From NCBI GenBank assembly GCA_963783505.1, contig CAWAOP010000056.1:1-64000 (forward strand): 64,000 bases of DNA, written 5' to 3'. The notes below the pieces were generated by a model. That model saw only the letters and a list, made by a program, of their open reading frames with translations. It was not told the DNA's origin and did no database searches. The position numbers and the translations under genes are program-made. How positions within the stretch are numbered: position 1 is the first letter of the stretch; the number at the start of each line of letters is the position of its first letter. Below are positions 20,234-30,089 of the stretch, piece after piece. Origin of the DNA: BOG-224 sp963783505. GTDB taxonomy: Bacteria; Acidobacteriota; Terriglobia; Bryobacterales; Bryobacteraceae.

Positions 20234-21079
20234 ATGCGGCAAAAGCTGAAGCGGTTCGGGTTGGGGATGGTTAACCTGGCGGCATTAATGGTGGTGGCCC
20301 GCTGGCTATACGCAAGGGTGGGGCGCCACAGTGATGGGGGCGTAGCCGCCGTGGTTATGGCCGCAGCGCTCCTCGCGCTGTACTGGGCTGGGTCGCGCTG
20401 GATCGAAAGGCGGCGAGCGGAAGACGTGCGGCTGAGGGATCTGGCGGATGGACTGGGAGCGGGCCTCGCGCTGGGCGTGGCCCTGATTTCCTGCGTGATG
20501 GGAGTGCTATGGATCAGCGGCTCGTATCGTCCGGCCGGGTGGGGTACGTGGGCTCCGCTTGCGGGAGCGTTGCTTTCCGCGCTTGCTGGAGCGGTCTCCG
20601 AAGAAGTCTTCTTCCGCGGTTTTCTGTTTCGCCTTGTAGCGGGCTTGGGCGGTAAATGGACTGCACTTGCCCTATCGTCGGCGATTTTCGGCTTCGCGCA
20701 CTATAACAACGCCGGAGCCGGCGTCTGGAGTTCCGTCGCCATCGCCATAGAAGCCGGCGTCTTGCTCGGCGCCGCCTACGCCGCGAGCGGCTCGCTCTGG
20801 TTGCCTATCGGCATCCACGCCGGCTGGAATTTCGCCGAAGGTCCTGTTTTTGGAACTGCCGTCTCCGGCTACCCGGAATACGCCGGATTGGTGAGGGGCT
20901 CGTTGCACGGGCCGGACCTTTTGACGGGAGGAACCTTCGGACCGGAAGCGTCGATTGTGACCCCGATTGTGTGCCTGGCGCTGGCGGCCATCTATTTGCG
21001 GAAAATGGGGCTAGCGCAGAGTAGCATCGCGCCCGGCGGCGCCGAGGCCCCGGCGCCTCAGGAGGAGACGCCGGCTTGA
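20234..21079 (+). CDS. CPBP-family intramembrane metalloprotease (CAAX/Abi type)
   Basis: 281 residues with about eight hydrophobic segments. The family motifs are all present: SEEVFFRG (Glu pair at about 123-124), FGFAHYNN (His at about 156) and HAGWNF (His at about 195). These bind the catalytic metal inside the membrane. Bacterial members include bacteriocin self-immunity and CAAX-like proteases, and the substrate here is unknown. The start at MRQKLKRFG is preferred because upstream residues overlap low-complexity sequence before the first TM helix. It is divergent from the GH97 gene and followed by rmuC. Confidence 0.85.
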   Translation: MRQKLKRFGLGMVNLAALMVVARWLYARVGRHSDGGVAAVVMAAALLALYWAGSRWIERRRAEDVRLRDLADGLGAGLALGVALISCVMGVLWISGSYRPAGWGTWAPLAGALLSALAGAVSEEVFFRGFLFRLVAGLGGKWTALALSSAIFGFAHYNNAGAGVWSSVAIAIEAGVLLGAAYAASGSLWLPIGIHAGWNFAEGPVFGTAVSGYPEYAGLVRGSLHGPDLLTGGTFGPEASIVTPIVCLALAAIYLRKMGLAQSSIAPGGAEAPAPQEETPA

Positions 21080-21143
21080 CAGCCGGCGCGGCAGGATTGC
21101 TTTTCGTGCAGCGGTGCGGCAGTGTTGAGTGGAAGGGATGGGA

Positions 21144-22628
21144 ATGGAAACAGTTCTTCCGATCGCGGTGCTTCTCTTGGGCGCAGTTATTCTCGCGCTG
21201 CAGTTCACGGTCTTGCGGAGGACTAAGAACGCTGGATTTGATCCTACGCCGCTGAATGCACGAATGGAGTCCATTGAGCGGGGGCAGGAGCGGATGGAGC
21301 GAAGCGTACGGGATGAAATAGGAAGAAATCGTGAAGAGGCAGCGCGCGGCGCAAACGAGCTTCGGCAGTCCGTTCAGGGAACCGTTGCGACGCTCGGCGA
21401 TGGGCTCCGTGGCGAAATCGGCGCGATGTCCGCTGCGCAGCAGAGCCAACTGGAACTGTTCGGCAAGCAACTGGGCGAACTGAGCCGCACGCTCGGCGAG
21501 GGGCTTCGCGGCGAGATCGGCGCGATGTCCGCGGCGCAGAAGAGTCAATTGGAATTATTCGGCCAGCAACTCGGCGAGTTGAGCCGGACGCTGGAGGAGA
21601 GGCTGAAGGGCCTCACGGCGGCTACGGACCAGAGGCTCGAAGGCGTTCGTGGGACGGTCGAGCAGCGGCTGAAAAGCTTGCAGGACGAGAATGCGCAGAA
21701 GCTCGAACAGATTCGGCGCACGGTGGACGAGCAACTTCAGACCACGCTCGAACAGCGGCTGGGCGAGTCTTTCAAGGTGGTCAGCGAGCGGCTGGACCAG
21801 GTACACCGCGGGCTCGGCGAAATGCAGAGTCTCGCGGCGGGCGTGGGCGATCTCAAGAAGGTATTGACGAACGTCCGCACGCGCGGGTCGTGGGGCGAAG
21901 TTCAGCTCGGCATGTTGCTCGAGCAGATGCTCACTCCGGATCAATACGGCACGAACGTCGCGACCACGGGGACCAGCGAGCGAGTGGAGTTCGCGATTCG
22001 CTTGCCGGGCGGCGAATCCGGAGAGCCCGTCTGGCTGCCGATTGACGCGAAGTTTCCGAAGGAAGATTACGAGCGGCTGCTGGACGCGGTGGATCGGGCG
22101 GACGCGGCGGCCGTCGAGGAATCTTCGCGCCAGCTTGAGAACAGAGTGCGCCAGGAGGCCAAAGAGATCGCGCAGAAGTACGTTGCCCCTCCTCTGACCA
22201 CTGACTTCGCATTGATGTATCTGCCGACCGAGGGCCTATACGCCGAAATCCTGCGCCGGCCCGGTCTTATTGAAGCGCTCCAGCGGGACCATCGCGTGAC
22301 GGTTGCGGGCCCGACGACGCTCGCGGCGATTTTGAACAGTCTGCAGATGGGATTCCGGACGCTCGCGATTCAGAAACGGTCGAGCGAAGTGTGGCAGGTG
22401 CTCGGCGCGGTGAAGACCGAGTTCAGCAAGTACGCCGATATTCTGGCAAAGGTCCAGAAGAAGCTCCAGGAGGCCAACAACACGGTGGAGGACGGCCTCA
22501 CGAAGACCAGGGTCATCCAGCGCAAATTGAAGAAGGTGGAAGAACCGGCGGAGAGCGCGGTCAAAGCCTTGCCGCCCGGGGAGAGCGACGAGGCCGAGGC
22601 GGAAGCGGCGGGCGACGAAGGCGGCTAG
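21144..22628 (+). CDS. rmuC: DNA recombination protein RmuC
   Basis: About 494 residues: an N-terminal TM helix (LPIAVLLLGAVILALQF), a long coiled coil (about 35-230) and the conserved RmuC nuclease-like domain (TRGSWGEVQLGMLLEQML, PIDAKFPKEDYERLLDA, FLPTEGLYAEIL-like, GPTTLAAILNSLQMGFR). In E. coli the protein limits inversions at short inverted repeats. The ATG at 21144 has GGAAGG upstream with good spacing, and ATG 21138 is an alternative. The coiled coil contains two near-identical units (GLRGEIGAMSAAQ) encoded by an internal duplication of roughly 120 bp. Confidence 0.92.
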   Translation: METVLPIAVLLLGAVILALQFTVLRRTKNAGFDPTPLNARMESIERGQERMERSVRDEIGRNREEAARGANELRQSVQGTVATLGDGLRGEIGAMSAAQQSQLELFGKQLGELSRTLGEGLRGEIGAMSAAQKSQLELFGQQLGELSRTLEERLKGLTAATDQRLEGVRGTVEQRLKSLQDENAQKLEQIRRTVDEQLQTTLEQRLGESFKVVSERLDQVHRGLGEMQSLAAGVGDLKKVLTNVRTRGSWGEVQLGMLLEQMLTPDQYGTNVATTGTSERVEFAIRLPGGESGEPVWLPIDAKFPKEDYERLLDAVDRADAAAVEESSRQLENRVRQEAKEIAQKYVAPPLTTDFALMYLPTEGLYAEILRRPGLIEALQRDHRVTVAGPTTLAAILNSLQMGFRTLAIQKRSSEVWQVLGAVKTEFSKYADILAKVQKKLQEANNTVEDGLTKTRVIQRKLKKVEEPAESAVKALPPGESDEAEAEAAGDEGG

Positions 22629-22760
22629 CGCACTGCGGCCAGCGGAATGACGGTTATTCCACGGGTTGTAAAGCGGGCGTCCAGGGCCGCCACGCCGGCA
22701 ACCTGCCGGCATCGAGCGCCGGAGGCGCGCTCCACGGCGCCGCACGATGTGGCGGGGTAG

Positions 22761-23174
22761 GTGCTCGGCCCGTTCACTGCCGAGGACATGCTGGCGATCG
22801 GGAACGTTGTACGGGACTCCATCGCGGCGCGCATCGGCAAAGGGCTGAATGCCGAGGATGCGCCGGCGAAGCCGTTGAAGCCGGGGCGCAACGGGAAGCG
22901 TGGCTATCCGGATTACAAGGTCGCACGCGGCTTGCAGCCGTTCCGGGATTGGTTCTGGACGGGCCGGACCATGCGGTCGCTGAAGGCGAAGGCGGCCAGC
23001 GAAAACCGCGTCACGATCGGCTTTGTCGATTCGAACGCGGATCGGATCGCGCACGTGAACAACTTGCGGGAGAAGCAGTTTGGCGTGTCGCCGAAGGACC
23101 GGCTGGCGTTGCGGGCCATCGTGCTGGCGATTCTCAGGAGGGCGCGGGTGGTGCGGGTCGCGAGGGCGGCGTAA
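22761..23174 (+). CDS. Prophage-derived structural-type protein (remnant)
   Basis: 137 residues starting GTG (an ATG nine codons later is possible). Segments such as KGLNAEDAPAKPLKPG, GYPDYKVARGLQPFRDWF and IAHVNNLREKQFGVSPKDR resemble small virion-morphogenesis or neck proteins of tailed phages. That assignment is by general resemblance only. Together with the tape-measure remnant at 24.65 kb it marks a decayed prophage between rmuC and ychF. Confidence 0.55.
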   Translation: MLGPFTAEDMLAIGNVVRDSIAARIGKGLNAEDAPAKPLKPGRNGKRGYPDYKVARGLQPFRDWFWTGRTMRSLKAKAASENRVTIGFVDSNADRIAHVNNLREKQFGVSPKDRLALRAIVLAILRRARVVRVARAA

Positions 23175-23305
23175 GTCAGGCTGAGCCTCGCGCTAGGATG
23201 CTGCCTGCGGCGGCCTTGCGCGTCGCGCCAGATAGTGCTGATCCAGAGCCTGCGGGACCAGTGTCCTTATGACCGCTTCGCGTCCCGCCGACCCCACTGG
23301 ACGCT

Positions 23306-24385
23306 TCATTCGCGTGCGGCGTTTTGTTCTTTCTGCAGAGCCAGCTCGCGCAGTACCATTTGGAAGGCAGTGTTTGAGAGCCCCGGTTTTGTGAGCCGAG
23401 CCAGGTCGTCCTTGTTTACAGCCACTGGAATCGAGCGTTTGCCGCGTCCATCCTTGTAGTGCGTTGACATGTAGCCAATTCCAATGCGCAGGCCTGACTC
23501 GCTGCCGCCTTCGCCCTCTGGGTAATCCGGTCGGAACAGGAATCGAATGTCATACGGCACCCGCTCAAGGACAATCCGGGCCTCTCTGGCTCCAACGAGA
23601 GCGCCTATGAAGACCGAATCCGGAGAGGCGCTGTCTCGATGAGGGTTAATCTTGCAGGAGATGCCCTCGCTCTCCAAATAGGCTCGGAGGCTCCAGGCAG
23701 CACTTAAGTCGAGGCCTGTGTCATGCCAGTAAATTTGAACCTCGGTTGGGCAAACAAATGGACCGCGGTCAGGGTGGTCCGCCCCTGGCGTCTCACCCTG
23801 AGACTTCAGCGACCTTACCTCGGACAGCACCTGTTCCAGCAGGCGTACCTCAACGTTGCCTTTTGCTGATTCTTCGGTTGCAGATCTTGAGATAGCAAGT
23901 TTGGATGCAATCGAATAACGTTTCAGTGCATCCTTCATTGTTCCCGCGACAACAGTAGCGAGTTCTCCTATCTGTGTCCGAAGAGTTTTTGGCTGAAGCT
24001 GGTGGGAGTACGTGAATGTGAAAAACTGATTCAGGTCAAACGCAAATGGCGTCAGATCGTCCTTGACCAGAACGAAACGCTTGTCGGCTCGAAGTGCCCA
24101 ACCCAATTCCAACAGAACATTCGGATTCCAGCTCGACAGATCACACAGGACTAGATCAGCAGTTTCGATCTTCCTCCAGATGTTCTCTACGATTAACCTG
24201 GATGATGTTTCCTCGTCATCTCTCTCACAGTTCAATCCCGCTTTTGATACGCCGGGCACTATCAAACCCTCATACACCTGATGCCAGTGGTTGGCGTCGT
24301 TGAGGTATCTCTGGAGGTCATCCTGCCTTACTGAGAAGGGCATTATCACGAAACATCGCGGGCCTATCGGCATGTGTTTTTCCAT
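23306..24385 (-). CDS. TIR-like / nucleoside 2-deoxyribosyltransferase-like protein, possible defence effector
   Basis: About 359 residues. The N-terminal domain reads CFVIMPFS (about 11-18), then IVENIWRKIETADLVLCDLS and WNPNVLLELGWALRADK, a flavodoxin-like pattern seen in TIR-like and NDT-like nucleotide-processing domains. The middle is a linker (KGNVEVRLLEQVLSEVRSL). The C terminus (VQIYWHDTGLDLSAAWSL, AYLESEGISCKINPHRDS) is a second compact domain that I do not recognise. The start at MEKHMPIG has GGTGGAG just upstream, and an upstream ATG at 24523 would add an unlikely tail. The gene lies antisense between phage remnants and has lower GC than its neighbours, as expected for transferred defence cargo. 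NAD or nucleotide cleavage is inference. Confidence 0.7.
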   Translation of the reverse strand: MEKHMPIGPRCFVIMPFSVRQDDLQRYLNDANHWHQVYEGLIVPGVSKAGLNCERDDEETSSRLIVENIWRKIETADLVLCDLSSWNPNVLLELGWALRADKRFVLVKDDLTPFAFDLNQFFTFTYSHQLQPKTLRTQIGELATVVAGTMKDALKRYSIASKLAISRSATEESAKGNVEVRLLEQVLSEVRSLKSQGETPGADHPDRGPFVCPTEVQIYWHDTGLDLSAAWSLRAYLESEGISCKINPHRDSASPDSVFIGALVGAREARIVLERVPYDIRFLFRPDYPEGEGGSESGLRIGIGYMSTHYKDGRGKRSIPVAVNKDDLARLTKPGLSNTAFQMVLRELALQKEQNAARE

Positions 24386-24649
24386 ATCTCCACCGGACAC
24401 GTAGTCCGACAGAGTTACCAAATCGGGCCTGCGCAATAGCGGCTGCTGACGCTGGCCTTGCGCAGAGCCCTGTGAGCCGAAGATGCTACCACACATCGTG
24501 ACCGCGGCGACAGGGGTCATCATTCTCGGGCTCCGTGCAGATCATGGTGCCCGGGTTGCCCACTGCGTGGAATAGAAAGTCTTGCCGTAGTTCGACTGAA
24601 TTACGGTTGTTCGGTACTTCGTTGAAAACCTTCAACTAAACGCCAACCG

Positions 24650-26015
24650 ATGGACCAAGAATCCATAGTTCTCGACGTCGATCCCCGTTCCGTCCTCGCG
24701 GCCATCAAGCAGGCGAATACTGCCGTCGAGGGATGGGAAAAGGGAACCGTCGGCGCGGGCGACCGGATGCCGAAGCCGCTGGAGCGCATGGGAGACATGC
24801 TGCTCAAGATGAACGACCGCTCCCGGTCCTCCATGGAGCGGCTCACCCAGTCCATCGAGAAACACGCTGCCGCTTACGGAAAAACCGGCGTGGACCGCCT
24901 CATCGCGGACCGCGACCGGCTCATTAAGAAGCTCGGCGACGAGCAGGGTCCCACCGACCGCGTCGCCGCTGCTTACGCCAAGATGATCGACGTCGAGAGC
25001 GGTGAGTCGGGCGGCAGTTTTCAGGCGCTCGGCCGCAACATCGAAAGCTTCGTCCGCGATCCGCTGAACGCTTCGAAGGATGCGGCCACGGGGCTGTTCG
25101 CAACGCTGGGCCCTGTGGGCACGGCGCTGGGCGTCGGCGCGACCGCGCTCACCGCCTTCGCTGTCGCCGGATGGGAGGCTGCGAAGAGTCTGGGCGAGTA
25201 CGGCGTGATGGTGAAGGACGCCGAACTCCGCACCGGACTCACCGCAAAGGAAGTCGGGCAGTTCGGCTTCGCGGCCAAGGCAGCCGGCCAGGACGTCACC
25301 ATCTTCGAGCGCATGATGCGCGGCCTGACCCAGGCCATCGAGGACGATTCGGCAAGGCGGGCGAGAAGGCTCGCGTGTGGCTCCAGAAGTTCGGCGTCGA
25401 TCTGGCCGGCGTGCGCGACGGGTCTGTCTCCACGTCCCAGGTGTTAAAGCAGGTCGCGGCGGGGTTGGACGCCCTGCCGAGCGACCTGGGATCGCAATAA
25501 GGCCGCCCTGGATCTATTCAAAGCGTCCGGCGTGGAAGCAATCCCGGTGATGATGGAACTCACCGAGAATCTGAGGATCGCGCAGGAGCAGGGCTTCGGA
25601 CCGACCGACGGCGATATCGCGCGCTTCACTGCATACCAGACCAAGGTCGCGGAGCTTGAAACGAAATGGGCCGAACTCAAGCGGACGTTCCAGGAAGGGC
25701 TGGTCATCGAGGTCAGCTTCGTGGGGACGGCGGCCAAGTGGCTGTGGGACCACATGCCCGGCGAGACCGTGCAGGGCGATCAGGCCTCCATCGACCGCAT
25801 GAACGCCGACGAGCAACTGGCCGAGCGAAATTCGGCGCGCCAATGCCGCGCGGTTCGGAAACTTCCCCCCAGCGAATCCCATCGACGCGCCGGCGCGGAA
25901 GCGGATCGAAGCTCTGCGGGGCCTGCGGCCGGAGGATGCCTTCGGCCCGCCGCCGGGGGATCGGGATTATCGCAGCGCGGAGGCCCAGCGCAAGCTCGCC
26001 GATCGTTCCGCGGAC
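24650..26015 (+). pseudogene. Phage tail tape-measure-like protein, degraded and truncated
   Basis: Begins MDQESIVLDVDPRSVLAAI, with a helical N-terminal region, hydrophobic stretches (VGATALTAFAVAGWEAAKSL) and Gly/Ala-rich helices typical of tape-measure proteins. The reading frame shifts near 25,350, 25,490 and 25,840, and recognisable coding resumes each time (KARVWLQKFGVDLAGVRDGS; AIPVMMELTENLRIAQEQG; NPIDAPARKRIEALRGLRPE). It ends without its natural C terminus where the convergent ychF stop codon begins. It is far shorter than functional tape-measure proteins. The breaks probably reflect real decay, although sequence errors elsewhere make some doubtful. Confidence 0.6.
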
Positions 26016-26016
26016 G

Positions 26017-27090
26017 TTAACCGTGCCGGATCACAAGCACGTCGCCGTCTTTGACGATGTACTCTTTGCCTTCGAGGCGCAGGAGGCCTTTTTCTTTGGC
26101 GCCGACGTAGCCGCCCAGATCCACCAGCGTCTGCCAATTGACCACTTCGGCGCGGATGAACTTCTTCTCGAAATCGGAGTGAATCGCGCCCGCGGCCTTC
26201 ACGGCGTTGGAGTGCGCGGGAATGGTCCACGCCCGCACTTCGTCTTCTCCGGCGGTGAGGAAACTGGTGAGACCGAGTAACTCGTACGTGGCGGAGATGA
26301 GCCGCTCGAGGCCCGATTCCTTCAGGCCGTAACTCGCCAGGTACTCGGCCTGTTCTTCGGGTGGAAGCTCGGCGAGCTCGGCTTCGATTTTTCCGCAGAT
26401 GGCCGTGACGGCCGTGTTCCGGCGGCCCGCAAGCGGACCGTCGCGATACTCCCGTTCGCGCTCGTGAAGACGGCCGGCTTCGTTTTCCCCGAGGTTGAGC
26501 GCATACAGGATGGGCTTCTGCGAAAGGAACTGGAAGCCGCGCACGCGCTTTTCGTCGTCGGGCGAGAATTCGAGCTGCCGCAAGGGACGGTTCCGATCGA
26601 GGGCCGCTTTGCACACCTGGAGGACTTCGAACTCGCGGTCCAGTTCGGGGTTCTTGATTTTTTTGCGGTCCTTTTCCAGACGCTCCAGGCGCTTCTCGAT
26701 CACCATAATGTCGCTGAGCACAAGCTCTATTTCGATATCTTCGAGATCGCGCAGCGGCGCAACGGAACCCTTCTCGTGCGAAATGGTTTCGTCTTCGAAC
26801 ACGCGCAGAACGTGGGCGAAAGCGTCCACAACGCGGAGGCTGGCCACGTAACTGGGGTCGCGCAGAGCCTCCGCGGAGATGGCCGGCATATCGACGTACT
26901 CCACGGTGGCATGGACGACTTTGCCGGGCTCGAATACGCGCGCGAGCTCGTCGAGGCGCTTATCGGGAACTTTGGCGATTCCGGCGCGCGCCGCGGTGGA
27001 ACCGATGCGAGTCTCCGAATGGGCGCCGGTCAGGATCGCGAATAAGGAGGTCTTGCCCACGCGGGGCAAGCCGACAATGGCGGTCTTCAT
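26017..27090 (-). CDS. ychF: Obg-family GTPase/ATPase YchF
   Basis: 357 residues. P-loop GLPRVGKTSLF at about 7-17, where most members have GLPNVGKST. Switch region VEYVDMPA, the NxxE-type specificity element (NLGENE), a helical insert and a C-terminal TGS domain (about 270-356, ending VKDGDVLVIRHG). YchF proteins bind ATP or GTP and associate with ribosomes and stress responses. The gene follows a moxR gene by 16 bp on the same strand and probably shares its transcript. Confidence 0.93.
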   Translation of the reverse strand: MKTAIVGLPRVGKTSLFAILTGAHSETRIGSTAARAGIAKVPDKRLDELARVFEPGKVVHATVEYVDMPAISAEALRDPSYVASLRVVDAFAHVLRVFEDETISHEKGSVAPLRDLEDIEIELVLSDIMVIEKRLERLEKDRKKIKNPELDREFEVLQVCKAALDRNRPLRQLEFSPDDEKRVRGFQFLSQKPILYALNLGENEAGRLHEREREYRDGPLAGRRNTAVTAICGKIEAELAELPPEEQAEYLASYGLKESGLERLISATYELLGLTSFLTAGEDEVRAWTIPAHSNAVKAAGAIHSDFEKKFIRAEVVNWQTLVDLGGYVGAKEKGLLRLEGKEYIVKDGDVLVIRHG

Positions 27091-27102
27091 AAATTGAGCG
27101 GC

Positions 27103-28086
27103 TTACAGAGGAACTTCCACCTGACTGAGGATTTCTTCGATGATGCGCTCGCCGGCGTCGATGCGGCGCGGGGCGAGCGTGGTCCGCGTGTCGATGACCA
27201 CGCGGTGCGCGAAGACGGGCACGGCCAGACGCTTGACATCGTCGGGGATGGCATACTCCCGTCCTTCGAGCAGAGCCAACGCTTGAGTGGCGCGATAGAG
27301 CGCCTGGGCGGCGCGCGGACTTACGCCGAGCGCGAGAGAATCGTGCGAGCGCGTCTTTTCCACGATGGCCAGCATGTAGTCGACGAGCGCGTCTTCGACG
27401 GTGACGCTTTCCACGGCTTCCTGGAAACCCAGGACGTCGCCGGCGGAAAGCCCCGTCTCGGTGGGCGCCGGCAGCGCGCGGCCGGCGTGGCGGATAATCT
27501 CGCGCTCGCTGACCGGGTCCGGGTAACCCACGCGAAGACGCAACAGGAATCGATCGAGCTGGGACTCCGGAAGCGGGTACGTTCCATGGTGCTCCACCGG
27601 GTTCTGCGTGGCGATCACCATGAACGGAAGCGGCAGCGGATGGGAACGGCCGTCGATGGTCACTTGCGCTTCGTTCATGGCTTCCAGAAGCGCCGACTGT
27701 GTCTTAGGCGTAGTGCGGTTGATTTCGTCGGCGAGCAGGAAATTGCTGAAGATCGGCCCCGGCTTGAACTCGAAGGCTTCCGAGCGCACGTTGTAGATGG
27801 TGACGCCGAGCACGTCTGTGGGAAGCATGTCGCTGGTGAATTGCAGGCGATGGAACGTGCAGGAAACCGCGCGGGCGAGAGCCTGAGCGAGGGTGGTCTT
27901 GCCGACGCCAGGAACGTCTTCGATAAGAAGATGCCCGCGCGCCAGCAGGCAAACCAGAGAGAGCTGAACCACCTCCGCTTTCCCGCGAATGGCGCTTTCC
28001 AGAGCGCCGGCCAACTCGGCCAGACGCGCGGCGGTCAAGGACGAAACACCGGCCGCAGGGGCCGCCGAAGCTTGCCTCTCAAACAC
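27103..28086 (-). CDS. MoxR-family AAA+ ATPase
   Basis: 327 residues with Walker A DVPGVGKTTLA (about 57-67), Walker B NFLLADEINR (about 115-124), sensor region ATQNPVEHHGTYPLPESQLDRF and a C-terminal lid. MoxR proteins act as chaperone-like ATPases, often with VWA partner proteins. Here no VWA gene is adjacent and the gene runs into ychF, unlike the second MoxR at 39.1 kb. Its partner is therefore unknown. Confidence 0.92.
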   Translation of the reverse strand: MFERQASAAPAAGVSSLTAARLAELAGALESAIRGKAEVVQLSLVCLLARGHLLIEDVPGVGKTTLAQALARAVSCTFHRLQFTSDMLPTDVLGVTIYNVRSEAFEFKPGPIFSNFLLADEINRTTPKTQSALLEAMNEAQVTIDGRSHPLPLPFMVIATQNPVEHHGTYPLPESQLDRFLLRLRVGYPDPVSEREIIRHAGRALPAPTETGLSAGDVLGFQEAVESVTVEDALVDYMLAIVEKTRSHDSLALGVSPRAAQALYRATQALALLEGREYAIPDDVKRLAVPVFAHRVVIDTRTTLAPRRIDAGERIIEEILSQVEVPL

Positions 28087-28207
28087 TCAAGTTCATGATA
28101 CTAAAGTTCGCTTGGCGGCCTGACGTAGCGTGATGGGTTGGATCGGGATGGGAGCGGTGGGACAATGGCAGGGACAGCGAGAGATCGCGTGCGTGGAGGA
28201 TTGGGGC

Positions 28208-28987
28208 GTGCCGTTTTCTAAAGCCGGAAGCGTGAAGACTTACTACCGACTGGAGGGCCGCGAGGATTTGCCCGTGGTGGTCTTCGCGCACTCTTTGGGC
28301 GTAGACCACGGGCAATGGGACGCGCAGGCGCAGGCTCTGCTGCCGCGTTTCCAGGTCTTGCGTTACGATTTGCGAGGGCACGGAGCGTCGGACGCGCCGG
28401 CGGGCGAGTACTCGATTGAAGGCCTGGCTTTAGAATTTCTGGCGCTGGCGGATGGTTTGGGGATCGAGCGATTCGCCTTCTGCGGATTGTCGCTGGGAGG
28501 GATGATCGGGCAGTGGCTGGGCGCTCACGCGGGCGGCCGGCTCACGCATCTCATTCTGGCGAACACTTCGCCGAAAATGGCGGAGCCGGCCAGGATGGAA
28601 GAGCGCCGGCGGACGGTGCTTTCCGAAGGGATGGCGGCCGTGGTGGATGCGATCCTGGGACGCTTCTTCACGCCGGAAACGCTGGCCGAGGGCGCCCCGG
28701 CCGCGGCGACCGTGCGGCGCACCATACTGACGACCGATCCGCTGGGATACGCGGGTTGCTGCGCGGCGGTGAGAGACATGGACCAGACGGGCTTGCTCGG
28801 CTCCATTCGTACGCCCACGCTGGTGATTGGAGGCGAGCGGGATTTTTCCACGCCATGGGAGGGCCATGGGGAAAGGCTGGCCAGAGCGATTCCCGGGGCG
28901 CGGACGGTTCTGCTGCCTACGGCGCATCTTTCGAATTTGGAACGGCCGGCGGAGTTCAGCAGAGCGGTGATGGAGTTTGTGGGGTAG
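28208..28987 (+). CDS. Alpha/beta hydrolase, 3-oxoadipate enol-lactonase-like
   Basis: About 259 residues, alpha/beta fold. Nucleophile elbow GLSLGG, oxyanion region FAHSLGVDHGQWDAQ, acid residue in GGERDFSTPW and catalytic His in TAHLSNLERP. This pattern closely resembles PcaD-type lactonases of the beta-ketoadipate pathway, but no other pathway genes are nearby, so a general esterase or lactonase role is equally possible. The GTG at 28208 was chosen because GGAGG lies about eight bases upstream. The gene is divergent from the moxR/ychF pair. Confidence 0.85.
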   Translation: MPFSKAGSVKTYYRLEGREDLPVVVFAHSLGVDHGQWDAQAQALLPRFQVLRYDLRGHGASDAPAGEYSIEGLALEFLALADGLGIERFAFCGLSLGGMIGQWLGAHAGGRLTHLILANTSPKMAEPARMEERRRTVLSEGMAAVVDAILGRFFTPETLAEGAPAAATVRRTILTTDPLGYAGCCAAVRDMDQTGLLGSIRTPTLVIGGERDFSTPWEGHGERLARAIPGARTVLLPTAHLSNLERPAEFSRAVMEFVG

Positions 28988-29012
28988 TAGCGCGGATGGG
29001 CGTTGCGATGGA

Positions 29013-29054
29013 GCGCGCCTTCGGCGCGAGGCAGGCGGAAGCGCCTGCCCCACT
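29013..29054. repeat. GTGGGGC-family hairpin element
   Basis: GCGCGCCTTCGGCGCG followed by GCAGGCGGAAGCGCCTGC and CCCCAC, two hairpins in tandem. It lies between the stop codons of the convergent hydrolase and peptidoglycan-binding genes, where it could also act as a bidirectional terminator. Confidence 0.65.
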
Positions 29055-29064
29055 CCGGGCTTCG

Positions 29065-30089
29065 CTATGCCTGGAATGGGGCGTCCGAAAGCCAGCGGGT
29101 GGTTAGGAAAGCGTCGCGGCGGGCCCGCACGCCGGTCTTGAGGCCTTCCGGCACTGCGGCGACCGTGGCGTCCGCAACTGCGTGAATCAGGCCGGACTCG
29201 CCGGGGCCGCGAGATTTCGCGCACAAGCGGCTCACGCCCGCGTCTCCAAACTGATTGGCCACATCCAGCAGGAATGCGACGCCGCGCCCGGTGCGGACCT
29301 CGGGTACATTCGCGCGGATCAGCGTAAGCGATTGAGTGAATGCGGCGAGCGCAGTTTGGATTTGCGCGGATTGGAATACGGGCGAGAGCGCCGCCTGGCG
29401 GAAGCGTGACGGCCAAGGCTCGGATGTGAGCTCGAAGACCGGGTCGATGGAGCGGCCGGCGCTATCGACTCCGCCGTTCCGCTTGCCGACATGAGCTAGC
29501 AGGCGGGCTGCGGCGGAGGAATCTCCAGCGCCGAAAATGGCGCTGAACTGCGCTGCATCGGCGGCTTTGAAGGCCTCTAGGATTTCGCCCAGGCGGCCGG
29601 GGCGCTGCGCCCACTGGATGACGCCGAAGGAAAGGCCTGCGCCATCGGTGTTCAGGTTCAGAACGGCGAAGCGGCCGAGCCCTTCCATTTGGGAAACCAG
29701 CGAGAGCATTTTGAGGAGCGGTGACGGGGGGAAGCCGAGCGCCAAGCCGATGTAAGCGCGGCCGGCGCGCGGATCCGGGGCAGAATCCAAGACAAGGCGG
29801 TGGATCGTCTCGCGATCCACAAGGGGCTGTACGGGCAAGCCGTGCGCCCCGCCTGGAACCTGGCGAGAGCGGCCGTGGTCATGGGGCCAAACAGACCGTA
29901 GGAGGGCGATAGGGGGCCGGGTAGATCGGAACCGCCGTGCCCAGCCAGCAGTTCCTGCACGGCCCCAATCGCCTCGGGATCGTCCGCGGGCCGGATCGGC
30001 GTGGGCGAGGCGCCAGCCCACAGCTCGTCAACGGCGGATATGCCGCACCGCCTTACGGAGTCCGGCGCCAATGAGGCGGACGATCCCAT
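29065..30089 (-). CDS. Peptidoglycan-binding-domain protein with unrecognised C-terminal region (interrupted)
   Basis: The N-terminal part (AIGAVQELLAGHGG ... YGLFGPMTTAALARFQAG) is a PG_binding_1 repeat, which anchors proteins to cell wall. The frame then breaks in a GGGG run near 29,847 and continues as GAHGLPVQPLVDRETIHRLV, followed by about 250 residues including FAVLNLNTDGAGLSFGVIQW and HVGKRNGGVDSAG. The second part may be a lysozyme- or chitosanase-like domain, but no catalytic residue can be assigned with confidence. No signal peptide is obvious. The start at MGSSASLAP lacks a clear SD. Confidence 0.6.
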
